Assembly: GCA_035716845.1 (NCBI GenBank)
Contig: DASTJE010000217.1
Coordinates: 1 to 37,956 of the forward strand
Length of the DNA stretch: 37,956 bases
Reading direction: 5' to 3'
Source: CADEEN01 sp035716845
GTDB taxonomy: Bacteria; Pseudomonadota; Gammaproteobacteria; Burkholderiales; Burkholderiaceae_C
Shown here: positions 27,094-35,154 of the stretch, in pieces
Position numbering within the stretch: the first letter of the stretch is position 1
Layout of the letters: each line of letters starts with the position of its first letter
The notes under the pieces: generated by a model
Seen by the model: the letters and a program-made list of their open reading frames with translations, nothing else
The model's database searches: none
What the model was told of the DNA's origin: nothing
Position numbers and translations under genes: made by a program

Positions 27094-28131
27094 ATGCGCG
27101 AACTGGTCGACCACCTCGCGGACCTGACGGTCCACCGCGACCGCGAGGTGCTCGACGTCGCGCTGGTCGAGGCCCTGAACGAGATGCTCGCGCCCTTGTC
27201 GGTGGCGGTGCATCGTGCGGTGGGCGACGCCGACAAGCGGCGCTGGCTGACGCGCGCAAGCATCACGCCAGGGGACATCGCGCCGCGTGCCGAGGGCTCC
27301 ATCGTCGAGCTCGAACTGCTGCCGGCCTTCGACGAGCGCCCCGCGTGGCGCGACTGCGTCCAGCACGCCCACGTGCTGAGCTTCGAGGACGGCGCCGCGG
27401 TGTCGCTGTTCCCGCTCGGCAGCGAGGCGGGGGAGGCCGGGGTGCTGGAGGTGCGCAGCGCGCAACCCCTGCTGCCCAGCGAGCGCCGCACGGTGGCCGC
27501 CGTGCTCCGGATCTGCCGCAATTTCGAGTCCCTGCTGGACTACAGCGAGCGCGACACGCTGACCGGCCTGCTCAACCGCAAGACCTTCGACGCGTGGTTC
27601 CTCAAGGTCGCCCTGACCGCGCCGTCGCCGGCGCCGCAGGGTGAGCCGGATGGCGGCGACCGGCGCCGCGAGATCCCCGGGCGCCCGTATCTCGCGGTCA
27701 TCGATGTCGATCACTTCAAGGGCGTCAACGACCGCTACGGGCACCTCATCGGCGACGAGGTGCTGGTGCTGATCGCGCGCGTGATGCGGTCGACGTTCCG
27801 CTACCACGACCGTCTGTACCGCTTCGGCGGCGAGGAGTTCGTGGTGCTGCTGCGGGCCGCCGACCAGGCCGGGGCGGGCGCCGCGTTCGAGCGGCTGCGG
27901 GCCAATGTCGCGCGCTACCCGTTTCCGCAGGTGGGGCACGTCACCGCCAGCATCGGCTACACGGAGGTGCGCCACGGCGACACGCCGACGGCCGCGTTCG
28001 AACGCGCCGACCGTGCGGTCTACCACGCGAAGGCGGCCGGGCGCGACCAGGTCCATGATCACGCGGCGCTGGTCAGCGCCGGCGTGCTTGCCGACGCCGC
28101 GCGCGGCGGTGAGGTGAGCCTGTTCGATTGA
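27094..28131 (+). CDS. Diguanylate cyclase (GGDEF domain) with GAF-like N-terminus
   Basis: A 345-residue protein that should make cyclic di-GMP from two GTP. Residues about 1-145 are a GAF-like sensory region without a membrane helix. The GGDEF domain (about 150-325) has RDTLTGLLNRKTFD, the metal-binding VIDVDHFKGVND, the catalytic motif GGEEF at 245-249 and an intact inhibitory site R236-Y-H-D239 five residues before it, so product feedback is expected. About 20 residues (177-196) of Pro/Gly/Arg-rich sequence are inserted near the start of the domain. It begins 19 bases after chpA and is probably co-transcribed, which would join pilus chemosensing to c-di-GMP. Confidence 0.94.
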   Translation: MRELVDHLADLTVHRDREVLDVALVEALNEMLAPLSVAVHRAVGDADKRRWLTRASITPGDIAPRAEGSIVELELLPAFDERPAWRDCVQHAHVLSFEDGAAVSLFPLGSEAGEAGVLEVRSAQPLLPSERRTVAAVLRICRNFESLLDYSERDTLTGLLNRKTFDAWFLKVALTAPSPAPQGEPDGGDRRREIPGRPYLAVIDVDHFKGVNDRYGHLIGDEVLVLIARVMRSTFRYHDRLYRFGGEEFVVLLRAADQAGAGAAFERLRANVARYPFPQVGHVTASIGYTEVRHGDTPTAAFERADRAVYHAKAAGRDQVHDHAALVSAGVLADAARGGEVSLFD

Positions 28132-28141
28132 TCGCGCAGGG

Positions 28142-28155
28142 CGCGGCCGGCCGCG
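28142..28155. other. Perfect 14-base GC palindrome between convergent genes
   Basis: CGCGGCCGGCCGCG is self-complementary and lies in the 27-base gap between the ends of the cyclase and exonuclease-fusion genes. There is no T-run on either side. It might slow polymerase from both directions, but it could be chance in such GC-rich DNA. Confidence 0.3.
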
Positions 28156-28158
28156 TGG

Positions 28159-30294
28159 TCAGTAGCTGACGCGCGCCAGATAGGTGCGTTGCGAGGCCTC
28201 CAGGGCCTGGCCGAGCGTGTGGATGCCGTGCTCGGCCAGCAGCGGGATCAGCTTGAGGAACACCTCGGCGGTGACCATCGCGTCGCCGAGCGCGGTGTGG
28301 CGGCCCAGCACCGGCACGCCCAGCCGTTCGGCGATCGCCTCCAGCCCGTGCGAGGCCTGCGACGGGTGCACCACGGCCGACAGCAGCAGCGTGTCGAGCA
28401 CCGGCTGGCTGAACACCACGCCGGTGCGGGCCTGCTTGAGCTCGAGGAAGCGCATGTCGAAGGCGGCGTTGTGCGCCACCAGCACCGTGTCGGCGGCCCA
28501 GGCGTGGAAGGCCGGCAGCACCTCGTCGATGGTCGGTGCGCCGGCCACCATCTCGGGCCGGATGCCGTGGATCGGGATCCCCGCGGGCGGGATGTCGCGC
28601 TGCGGATCGACCAGCTGTTCGAAGCAGTCCTCGCGCCGCAGCTTGCCCGCCACGATGCGCGTGGCCCCGATCTGCAGGATCTCGTCGCCGGCGGCCGGCG
28701 CGAGCCCGGTGGTCTCGGTGTCGAACACGGTGTAGGCCAGCTCCACCAGCCGCTGCTGGGCCCGCTCGCGCGCCTGCGGCGTGCTGCGGAACAGGTCGAA
28801 GTCGTAGACCTCGGGCCGACTCTGGCCGCGCAGCAGCGCCGCGGCCTCGATCGGCTCCGCGGCGGCCGCCAGCGGCACCAGCAGCCGGAAGAAGGCCTCG
28901 CCGCGCGCCCGGTCGCGCTCGAACCAGAACTCGCCGCCATGGCGCTCGACCACGTCGCGCACGGTCAGCGCGACGCTCTGGCCGCCGGTGCGCATCGGCT
29001 CGGTCTCCCAGCCGATCACCGTCTCGGTGCTGATCGACGGGCCCTGCCACACCAGGTCCAGCCGCGCGTGGCCGTCGCCTGGCGCCACGCGCAGGCGCAC
29101 CAGCCGGACCTCGACCTCGTCGACCAGGCGTGCGGCCAGGCTGGCGAGCGCCTGGATCAGCGAGTAGCTGTCCACCTGCAGCCACAGGCCCTCGGCCACC
29201 TCGCCGGCGGCGGCGCGGCAGCCCGCCGCGGCCTCGATGCGGCGGCAGGCGGCGGCGACGAGGTCGGCCGCCAGCATGTCCTCCAGCGGCCAGCGCGTCT
29301 TCATGGCCTGCGTGCTGTGGCGTGCCAGGTCCTGCAGTCGCTGTGCCATCGAACGCACTTCGTCGCGCACGACGCCCATGAAGCGCTCGCGCGTCGCGGC
29401 GTCGAGGTCGGGGAAGTCGAGCATCTCGAGGGCGGCCTGCACGTTGCCGAGCGAGGCGCGCGAGCCTTCGCCCAGCGCGTGCAGCAGGCGGTCGCGCTCG
29501 GACTCGGCCGCGAAGTCGCGCGTCACGTTGTCGAGCATCAGCACGAAGCCGTCGAGCGCCGCGTCGGCCGGGGTACCGGCCTCGCGCACCGGCGCGAGCT
29601 GCACCCGCAGCAGCTGGCCGCTGTGCGTGCCGGTGACGAACTGCGCCGACGGATGCGCCGCCCCGCGCGCGAGGCGCTGCTGCACGCTGTCGAGCGCGTG
29701 GGCGATCAGCGCGCGGTCCAGCAACGCGTAGATCGAGCGGCCGAGGCCGACCAGTTCGCTCGCACCGCCCAGCGCCGCGGCGGCGGACAGGGCACGCAGC
29801 TGCCAGCGCGCGCGGTTGTTGTAGAGCAGGATGCGTCCGTCGAGGTTGCACACCACCACGCTCTGCGTGAGCTCGGCCATCAGCGCGGCCAGGCGGTTGC
29901 GCTCCTGCTCGACGCTGCGCGAGGCGGCCTGCACCTGCGCCGCGACGTCCTCGCGCAGGCCGGCCCGCTCGGCGAGCAGCCGGTTGAGGACCACGGCCAG
30001 GGCCTGCACCTGCGGCGCACCGTCGCTCGCCAGGGTGCGCCGGGCATCGCCGGCCTGCAGCGCCTGCGCCTCCTCGGCCAGGCGGGCGGCCGCCCTCAGC
30101 GAGCGCAGGTACGCGCGGCGCAGCGCGGTGCCGGCGCCGGCGGCCAGCAGGCCCAGCGCAAAGCCGCCCACGGCGAGCCGGCCCTCGGCGTCGGGCACGA
30201 TGTGCACCACGGCCAGTGCCAGCAGCGCGCCCGCGCCCAGCAGCGCAGCCGGCAGCAGTGCCGCGGCGATCTCGCGCCGGTCGACGGGCTTCAT
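28159..30294 (-). CDS. Membrane PAS/degenerate histidine-kinase protein fused to a DnaQ-type 3'-5' exonuclease
   Basis: A 711-residue fusion. Two membrane helices (about 10-31 and 40-58) are followed by a HAMP-like linker, a coiled coil, a PAS domain (about 131-260, VVVCNLDGRILLYNN), a histidine-kinase-like core (about 262-475) and a DEDDh exonuclease domain (about 520-700). The exonuclease residues are all present: Asp525 and Glu527 (FDTETTG), Asp613 (HNAAFDMRF), His666 and Asp671 (GRHTALGD). The kinase core lacks its phospho-His (the helix reads LGEGSRASLGN), the N-box Asn and the DxGxG box (WQGPSIS there), so it should not phosphorylate. The start overlaps the response-regulator stop (ATGA). 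It could trim nucleic acid or a nucleotide signal at the membrane; the substrate is unknown. Simple DnaQ proofreading is unlikely given the membrane anchor. Confidence 0.9.
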   Translation of the reverse strand: MKPVDRREIAAALLPAALLGAGALLALAVVHIVPDAEGRLAVGGFALGLLAAGAGTALRRAYLRSLRAAARLAEEAQALQAGDARRTLASDGAPQVQALAVVLNRLLAERAGLREDVAAQVQAASRSVEQERNRLAALMAELTQSVVVCNLDGRILLYNNRARWQLRALSAAAALGGASELVGLGRSIYALLDRALIAHALDSVQQRLARGAAHPSAQFVTGTHSGQLLRVQLAPVREAGTPADAALDGFVLMLDNVTRDFAAESERDRLLHALGEGSRASLGNVQAALEMLDFPDLDAATRERFMGVVRDEVRSMAQRLQDLARHSTQAMKTRWPLEDMLAADLVAAACRRIEAAAGCRAAAGEVAEGLWLQVDSYSLIQALASLAARLVDEVEVRLVRLRVAPGDGHARLDLVWQGPSISTETVIGWETEPMRTGGQSVALTVRDVVERHGGEFWFERDRARGEAFFRLLVPLAAAAEPIEAAALLRGQSRPEVYDFDLFRSTPQARERAQQRLVELAYTVFDTETTGLAPAAGDEILQIGATRIVAGKLRREDCFEQLVDPQRDIPPAGIPIHGIRPEMVAGAPTIDEVLPAFHAWAADTVLVAHNAAFDMRFLELKQARTGVVFSQPVLDTLLLSAVVHPSQASHGLEAIAERLGVPVLGRHTALGDAMVTAEVFLKLIPLLAEHGIHTLGQALEASQRTYLARVSY

Positions 30295-30662
30295 GGGCCG
30301 AGCAGCGCGCGCACGCGGTCGGCCAGCTCGCGCGTCGAGAAGGGCTTGGTCATGTAGGCGTCCGCGCCCAGGGCCTGGCCCTTGGCGACATCGGTGTCGC
30401 GGCCCTTGGCGCTGAGCATCAGGATCTTCACGCCGGCCAGCGCATCGTCGCCGCGCACCGCCTGGCAGACCTCGAAACCGCTGCGCCCCGGCATCATGAC
30501 GTCGAGCAGCACGAGGTCGGGCCGCTCGCGGCGGATCAGGTCCAGCGCGGCATCGCCGTCGCGCGCGATGCTGACGCGGTGGCCCTCGCGCTTCATCAGG
30601 AACTCGAGCGAAATGACGATGTTGGCCTCGTCATCGGCGATCAGCACGTGCTTCGCGCTCAT
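30291..30662 (-). CDS. Receiver-only response regulator
   Basis: A 123-residue receiver domain with no output domain. Asp10-Asp11, phospho-acceptor Asp54 (LLDVMMPGRSG), Ser84 and Lys106 (MTKPF) are intact. It starts inside the 3' end of the kinase gene (32-base overlap) and overlaps the exonuclease-fusion start by 4 bases, so it should be the partner of the upstream SLC5-type kinase. CrbR, the regulator paired with CrbS in Vibrio and Pseudomonas, has a DNA-binding domain; this protein does not. Its target is therefore probably a protein, perhaps the neighbouring pseudokinase fusion. Confidence 0.9.
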   Translation of the reverse strand: MSAKHVLIADDEANIVISLEFLMKREGHRVSIARDGDAALDLIRRERPDLVLLDVMMPGRSGFEVCQAVRGDDALAGVKILMLSAKGRDTDVAKGQALGADAYMTKPFSTRELADRVRALLGP

Positions 30663-33360
30663 GGTCGGTCTCCTCGTCGTTGTCGGGTGCGGCCGGTGGC
30701 GCCCACGGAAGGTGGAAGCCGAAGCAGGCGCCCTGGCCGGGCGGGCTCTCGAGCCAGAGCGTGCCGCCGAAATGCTCCACGATCTTGCGGCTGATCGGCA
30801 GGCCCAGGCCCGTGCCCTGCGGGCGGTGTGCCGCGTCGCCGCCCTGGCGGAAGCGCTCGAAGATCGCGCGTTGCTGCGCTGCAGGGACGCCCGGGCCGTT
30901 GTCGCGCACTTCGACGGTGGCGCCGTGCGGCTCGCTGCGCAGCGTCACCGTGACCTCGCCGCGCCCTTCGGGCACGAACTTCGCCGCGTTGGACAGCAGG
31001 TTGAGCAGCACCTGCAGCAGGCGGTCGCGGTCGGCCTGCAGCTTCGGCATCGCGTCCGGCGCGTGCACCGTCACGCGGGCACCGCGCTCGCGGAAGACCT
31101 CCGAAGTGGTGTGCACCGCGTGCCCGACGAGCTCGCGCAGGTCGACCGCCTCGCTGCGCCACTCGGCGTGGCCGGCGTCGAGCTTGGCCATGTCGAGCAC
31201 CTGGTTCACGAGGCGCGACAGGCGCTCGGACTCGGCCACAAGCAGGCTCAGGAACTGCTGGCGCTGCGCGGCGTCCATGCCGGGGTCGTCGCGCATGAGC
31301 TCGGCGAAGGCACGGATCGCAGTGAGCGGCGTGCGCAGCTCGTGCGTCACCGAGGAGATGAAGTCGTCCTTGAGCCGGTCCAGGCTCTCGAGCTGGCGGT
31401 TGAGCGCGCGCACCTGCGAGGCCTCGTCGAGCAGGCGCAGCAGGTCGCTGCGCCCGAGCGGCTCCTCCTCGACCAGCGTGGCCACGACGGCATGGGCCGA
31501 CGCGCTGCCGATGGCGCCGGCCAGCTGCGTCTCGACGTGGCCCACCAGCGCCGCGTCGGGGGTGAGGCGCTCGACGCGCCCGGCGCCGCTGCGCTGCGCG
31601 TAGTCGGCGAACAGCCGCTGCGTCGCCTCGGCGCCGAGGAAGCGCGACGCCAGCGCGCGCAGCTCGACCAGCGGCGCGCCGGCGCGCCAGCGCAGCGCCG
31701 CCGCGCCGTCGCGGCCCTCGTCGCGCCAGGTGTCGACGAAGCGCAGGGCCTGCTGCATCTCGCGCGGCGAGGGCCCGCGCGCCAGCGAGACGGCGACGAA
31801 CAGGCCGACGTTGGCCAGCAGGCTCCACAGCAGCGCGTGGGTCAGGTTGTCCAGCCCCGCGAGCCCGAACAGCTGCTCGGGCCGCAGCAGCGCCAGGCCG
31901 AACGGCCCCTCGGTCAGGAAGCCCCGCGGCAGCCAGCCCGACTTGGCGATCGACGGCAGCAGCAGGGTCCAGGTCCACAGCGCGAAGCCGGCCACGAGCC
32001 CGGCCAGCGCGCCGGCGCGCGTGGCGCCCTTCCAGTACAGGCCGCCGATCAGCGCCGGCGCGAACTGCGCCACCGCGGCGAAGCTGATCAGGCCGATGCT
32101 GACCAGCGCGTAGGCCTCGCCGGCGACTCGGAAGTAGAGGTAGCCCAGCAGCAGCAGCGCGACGATCACCGCGCGGCGCACGTGCAGCGGCAGGCGGCTC
32201 AGGTCGCGCTGCGGCTGCACGCGCAGCAGCCACGGCATCACGAGGTCGTTGCACACCATCGTCGACACGGCGATGGCCTCGACGATCACCATGCCGGTGG
32301 CCGCCGACAGTCCGCCGACGAAGGCCAGCAGCGCCAGCGCGCCGTGGCCGCTGGCCAGCGGCAGCGACAGCACGAAGGTCTCCGGGTCGGCACCGCCGCG
32401 GCCGAAGAACAGCAGGCCGCCCAGGGCGATCGGCAGCACGAACAGGTTGATCAGCAGCAGGTACAGCGGAAAGGCCCAGGTTGCGCGCCGCAGGTGGCGC
32501 TCGTCGACCAGCTCGACCACCATGACCTGGAACTGCCGCGGCAGGAACAGCAGCGACAAGCCCGCCAGCAGCGTCAGCGCGAACCACTGGCCGCCGGCGA
32601 ACCGTGTGTCGCCGCCGCCGGCGCCGGTGAGCGTGAGCAGCGGCGCCAGCGACGCGTCGGCCGCGGCGCGCGCCGCGATGTCGCGCGGCCCGTCGAACAG
32701 GCCCCAGGTGACGAAGACGCCGATCGCCAGGAACGCCAGCAGCTTGACCACCGACTCGAGCGCGACGGCGGCCACCATGCCCTCGTGGCGCTCCGAGGCG
32801 TCGAGGTGGCGTGTGCCGAAGGCGATCGTGAAGCCGGCCAGCAGCAGCGCGATGACGAAGGTGCTGTCGCGCCAGAACGGCGCATCGGCGCTGCCGTGCG
32901 TGCCGGTGAGCAGCATGAAGCCGCTGGCGATCGCCTTCAGCTGCAGCGCGATGTAGGGCAGGATGCCCACCAGCGCGATCAGCGTCACCAGGGCCGCGAG
33001 CGCGCGGCTCTTGCCGTAGCGGCTGGCCACGAAGTCGGCGATCGAGGTGATGCGGTGGCGGTGCGCGATGCGCACCACGCGCCGCAGCAGCGTCCAGGCC
33101 AGCAGCATGGCCAGCGTCGGGCCGAGGTAGATCGGCAGGAACCACAGGCCCGCGCCCGCCGCGCGACCGACGCTGCCGAAGTAGGTCCAGGCGGTGCAGT
33201 ACACGCCGATCGACAGCGTGTAGACCCAGGCATTGCCGATCACCGAGCGCCCGGCCGCGGCGCGCCGGTCGGCCCACCACGCCACCGCGAACAGCAGCAG
33301 CAGGTAGGCGAACGAGGCGCCGAGGACGAGGGGCAGGGGCAGCGCGCTCACGGCGTGCAC
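30631..33360 (-). CDS. SLC5-STAC sensor histidine kinase (CrbS-like)
   Basis: A 909-residue sensor in which a sodium:solute symporter domain (about 1-530, some 12-13 helices) is joined to a histidine kinase. YTLSIGVYCTAWTYFGSVG (48-66), in the first transporter helices, is typical of this sensor group. A STAC linker domain follows (about 568-632), then the phospho-acceptor His673 (HELRTPL), the N-box ending in Asn791 (NLLSNAAKF), DNGPG at 820-824 and GTGLGLPISRKI. There is no attached receiver, unlike many CrbS proteins. CrbS controls acetate use in Vibrio and Pseudomonas; ActP lies in the same gene set here, which fits acetate or a similar acid as ligand. It starts 4 bases after the small membrane protein gene. 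Confidence 0.93.
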   Translation of the reverse strand: MHAVSALPLPLVLGASFAYLLLLFAVAWWADRRAAAGRSVIGNAWVYTLSIGVYCTAWTYFGSVGRAAGAGLWFLPIYLGPTLAMLLAWTLLRRVVRIAHRHRITSIADFVASRYGKSRALAALVTLIALVGILPYIALQLKAIASGFMLLTGTHGSADAPFWRDSTFVIALLLAGFTIAFGTRHLDASERHEGMVAAVALESVVKLLAFLAIGVFVTWGLFDGPRDIAARAAADASLAPLLTLTGAGGGDTRFAGGQWFALTLLAGLSLLFLPRQFQVMVVELVDERHLRRATWAFPLYLLLINLFVLPIALGGLLFFGRGGADPETFVLSLPLASGHGALALLAFVGGLSAATGMVIVEAIAVSTMVCNDLVMPWLLRVQPQRDLSRLPLHVRRAVIVALLLLGYLYFRVAGEAYALVSIGLISFAAVAQFAPALIGGLYWKGATRAGALAGLVAGFALWTWTLLLPSIAKSGWLPRGFLTEGPFGLALLRPEQLFGLAGLDNLTHALLWSLLANVGLFVAVSLARGPSPREMQQALRFVDTWRDEGRDGAAALRWRAGAPLVELRALASRFLGAEATQRLFADYAQRSGAGRVERLTPDAALVGHVETQLAGAIGSASAHAVVATLVEEEPLGRSDLLRLLDEASQVRALNRQLESLDRLKDDFISSVTHELRTPLTAIRAFAELMRDDPGMDAAQRQQFLSLLVAESERLSRLVNQVLDMAKLDAGHAEWRSEAVDLRELVGHAVHTTSEVFRERGARVTVHAPDAMPKLQADRDRLLQVLLNLLSNAAKFVPEGRGEVTVTLRSEPHGATVEVRDNGPGVPAAQQRAIFERFRQGGDAAHRPQGTGLGLPISRKIVEHFGGTLWLESPPGQGACFGFHLPWAPPAAPDNDEETDHEREARADRR

Positions 33361-33364
33361 GGCC

Positions 33365-33607
33365 TCAGGGGCTACCGTCGCTCGGGCCGGGGGCGTCGCT
33401 CGCGGCCTGGTCGTCGTCGCGCTCGACGAGCACCGCGGCGGCAGCGATCAGTCCGGCCCACAGCGCGAACAGCGCCAGGGCCATCAGCGGCAGCCCCAGC
33501 ACGGAGACGCCGCGGTCCCACAGTGTGATCAATGGGAAGTTGAAGACGAGCGCGCCGAGCGCGAACAGGCCGACGAGGCGGGCACCGGGGGAGGGCAGGT
33601 TGCGCAT
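33365..33607 (-). CDS. Small two-helix membrane protein, probable partner of the SLC5 sensor
   Basis: An 80-residue protein with two hydrophobic helices (about 11-29 and 36-61) joined by a short WDRG turn, ending in an acidic, Pro/Ser-rich tail. I know no function for it. It sits 14 bases after the DUF294 gene and 4 bases before the sensor kinase. Its layout mirrors the DUF485 protein in front of ActP: a tiny two-helix protein directly before an SLC5-type protein. A role as a subunit or stabiliser of the sensor's transporter domain is inference. The start at 33607 is the first ATG that leaves a short N-terminus before the helix. Confidence 0.75.
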   Translation of the reverse strand: MRNLPSPGARLVGLFALGALVFNFPLITLWDRGVSVLGLPLMALALFALWAGLIAAAAVLVERDDDQAASDAPGPSDGSP

Positions 33608-33621
33608 CGCGGGTCGTGCCC

Positions 33622-35049
33622 TCACAGCGCGTCGAGCCGCAGCCTCTGGCGCAGCAGCGCGCGGAAGCGCCCGTTGATCGCCAGCGCGTTCTTGAACTGG
33701 TCGCGCTCCATCGTGCTGAGCGCCGAGGGCCGCACCTCGTTGCCCGCCGGCTGGCCCGCCGCGCGCTGGCGCAGCTGGTGGCGCAGCTTCAGGCCCATCA
33801 GGAAGTGCAGCGCCTCGGTGAGGTCCTGCGCCAGGGCGTCGTCGAGCACCCCCTGGCCGCGCAGCTGCTCGATGCGCTCGGCCGTGCCGGCGGCGCGCAC
33901 GCCATGCTTGAGGCACAGCGCGCGCACGCCGTGCACGAGCGGGAAGGTGCCGAGCTTCTTGAGGTCGAGCGGCTGCTCGTCGGCGCTGCCGGTCAGGTGG
34001 GCCCACCAGCGCGTGGGCACGTGGAACTGGTCGGCCGCGGCGCCGAAGCGTGCGATGAAGGCGTCGCTCGCGGCGACCACGCGATCCAGGTGCCCGCGCA
34101 CCTCGGCCAGCAGCGTGGCGTCGCCGGCCACGGCAGCGGCGTCGAAGAAGATCGCCAGGTGCATCGGGCCGTCCGGCGCGTGGCCGTGCACCCAGTCGCG
34201 CACCGTCTCGCGGAACGCCGCCACCGGCGCGCACCAGGCCGGGTTGGTCAGCATGATGTCGCCCGGGCAGGGTGGCCAGCCGAGCGCGGCCAGGCCCCTG
34301 TTGAAGGCCTGCGTCGCGGCGCCGAGCTCCGCACACCGGAAGCCGTCGCGCAGCAGCAGCGCGTTGTCCTGGTCGGTCTTCTGGATCTGCTCGCCGCGGC
34401 CCTCGCTGCCCATCACGAGCAGGCAGCTGTTGGCCACCAGCTCGGCCGGAGCGACCAGCGCCCACAGGCGCGCGAACAGGCGCCGGTTGAGGTTGCCCAC
34501 CAGGTGGGCGACGCGCTCGATGCGCAGGCCACCGTCGTGCAGCAGCGCCACCAGCGCGTCGACGCGGCGCGCCGCGGCGGCGAGGTCATCCACCGTGCAC
34601 GCGTCGTCGATCTGCAGCGCCACCACGTGCGAGTGGTTGGACAGGAAGCCCACCAGCTCAACCTGCGACAGCACGCCCAGCGGGGCGTCGCCGCGGCGCA
34701 CCAGCAGACGGTGCACGCGGTGGTGCACCATCGACCACAGCGCCTCGAACAGGCTGGCGTCGGGCGCGATCTCGATCAGGTCGAAGTGCGCGAACTCGCG
34801 CGCGCTCACGGCCTGGGGCGCGCGCCCGTCGAGCAGGGCGTCGCGCAGGTCGGTGGTGGTGAAGATGCCCAGGCGCGCGCCGTCGCGCACCAGCGCGCCG
34901 GTGCGCCCGGCCGCGGCCAGTTGCCGGCACACCGTGAGCAGGTCGTCGCCGCCGTCGACCCACAGGGGCTCGCGCAGTGCCGTGTCGCGCACGCGTGCCG
35001 TCAGCAGCGTGAGCATCTCGCGGTGCAGGTCGCCTTCGGGTGCGGTCAT
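33622..35049 (-). CDS. CBS-domain and DUF294 putative nucleotidyltransferase
   Basis: A 475-residue cytoplasmic protein. Two CBS motifs (about 20-140), which usually bind adenine nucleotides, precede a DUF294 domain with GSEGR at 214-218 and D226-Q-D228. This is the same pattern as the active site of GlnD-type nucleotidyltransferases (G-S-x-x-R, then D-x-D). A DUF294_C helical domain (about 330-470) ends the protein. Such proteins often sit beside actP in proteobacteria, but to my knowledge the reaction is not established; transfer of a nucleotide to a protein is plausible. The ATG at 35049 follows 18 bases after the T-run of a terminator hairpin and has no clear Shine-Dalgarno site. Confidence 0.9.
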   Translation of the reverse strand: MTAPEGDLHREMLTLLTARVRDTALREPLWVDGGDDLLTVCRQLAAAGRTGALVRDGARLGIFTTTDLRDALLDGRAPQAVSAREFAHFDLIEIAPDASLFEALWSMVHHRVHRLLVRRGDAPLGVLSQVELVGFLSNHSHVVALQIDDACTVDDLAAAARRVDALVALLHDGGLRIERVAHLVGNLNRRLFARLWALVAPAELVANSCLLVMGSEGRGEQIQKTDQDNALLLRDGFRCAELGAATQAFNRGLAALGWPPCPGDIMLTNPAWCAPVAAFRETVRDWVHGHAPDGPMHLAIFFDAAAVAGDATLLAEVRGHLDRVVAASDAFIARFGAAADQFHVPTRWWAHLTGSADEQPLDLKKLGTFPLVHGVRALCLKHGVRAAGTAERIEQLRGQGVLDDALAQDLTEALHFLMGLKLRHQLRQRAAGQPAGNEVRPSALSTMERDQFKNALAINGRFRALLRQRLRLDAL

Positions 35050-35067
35050 CGCGCCGTCGTCGTGAGG

Positions 35068-35104
35068 AAAAAAAAGGGGACCGGGGCAGTGTGCCCGCGG
35101 TCCC
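35068..35104 (-). terminator. Strong intrinsic terminator between actP and the DUF294 gene
   Basis: On the minus strand a 12-base-pair stem (98-104 with 77-83 and 92-96 with 84-88, counted from 35000) carries one bulged base at 35097 and a 3-base loop, and is followed by eight T (35075 to 35068). It lies 51 bases after the actP stop and ends 18 bases before the DUF294 start. It should stop or reduce transcription into the signalling genes. Confidence 0.88.
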
Positions 35105-35154
35105 GCGTTGGCGGAAGGCCGGTGGCGCGCTGGCGCGGCCGGCCTTGTGCCAGG

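Noticed and set aside
24090..27521. Minus-strand open frame of over 1100 codons
   Set aside because: It is antisense to chpA and the cyclase gene and shows only low-complexity sequence.
28159..30294. Calling the fusion the replicative DNA polymerase III epsilon subunit
   Set aside because: The exonuclease domain matches, but two membrane helices, PAS and kinase-like regions and the gene setting do not fit a replisome subunit.
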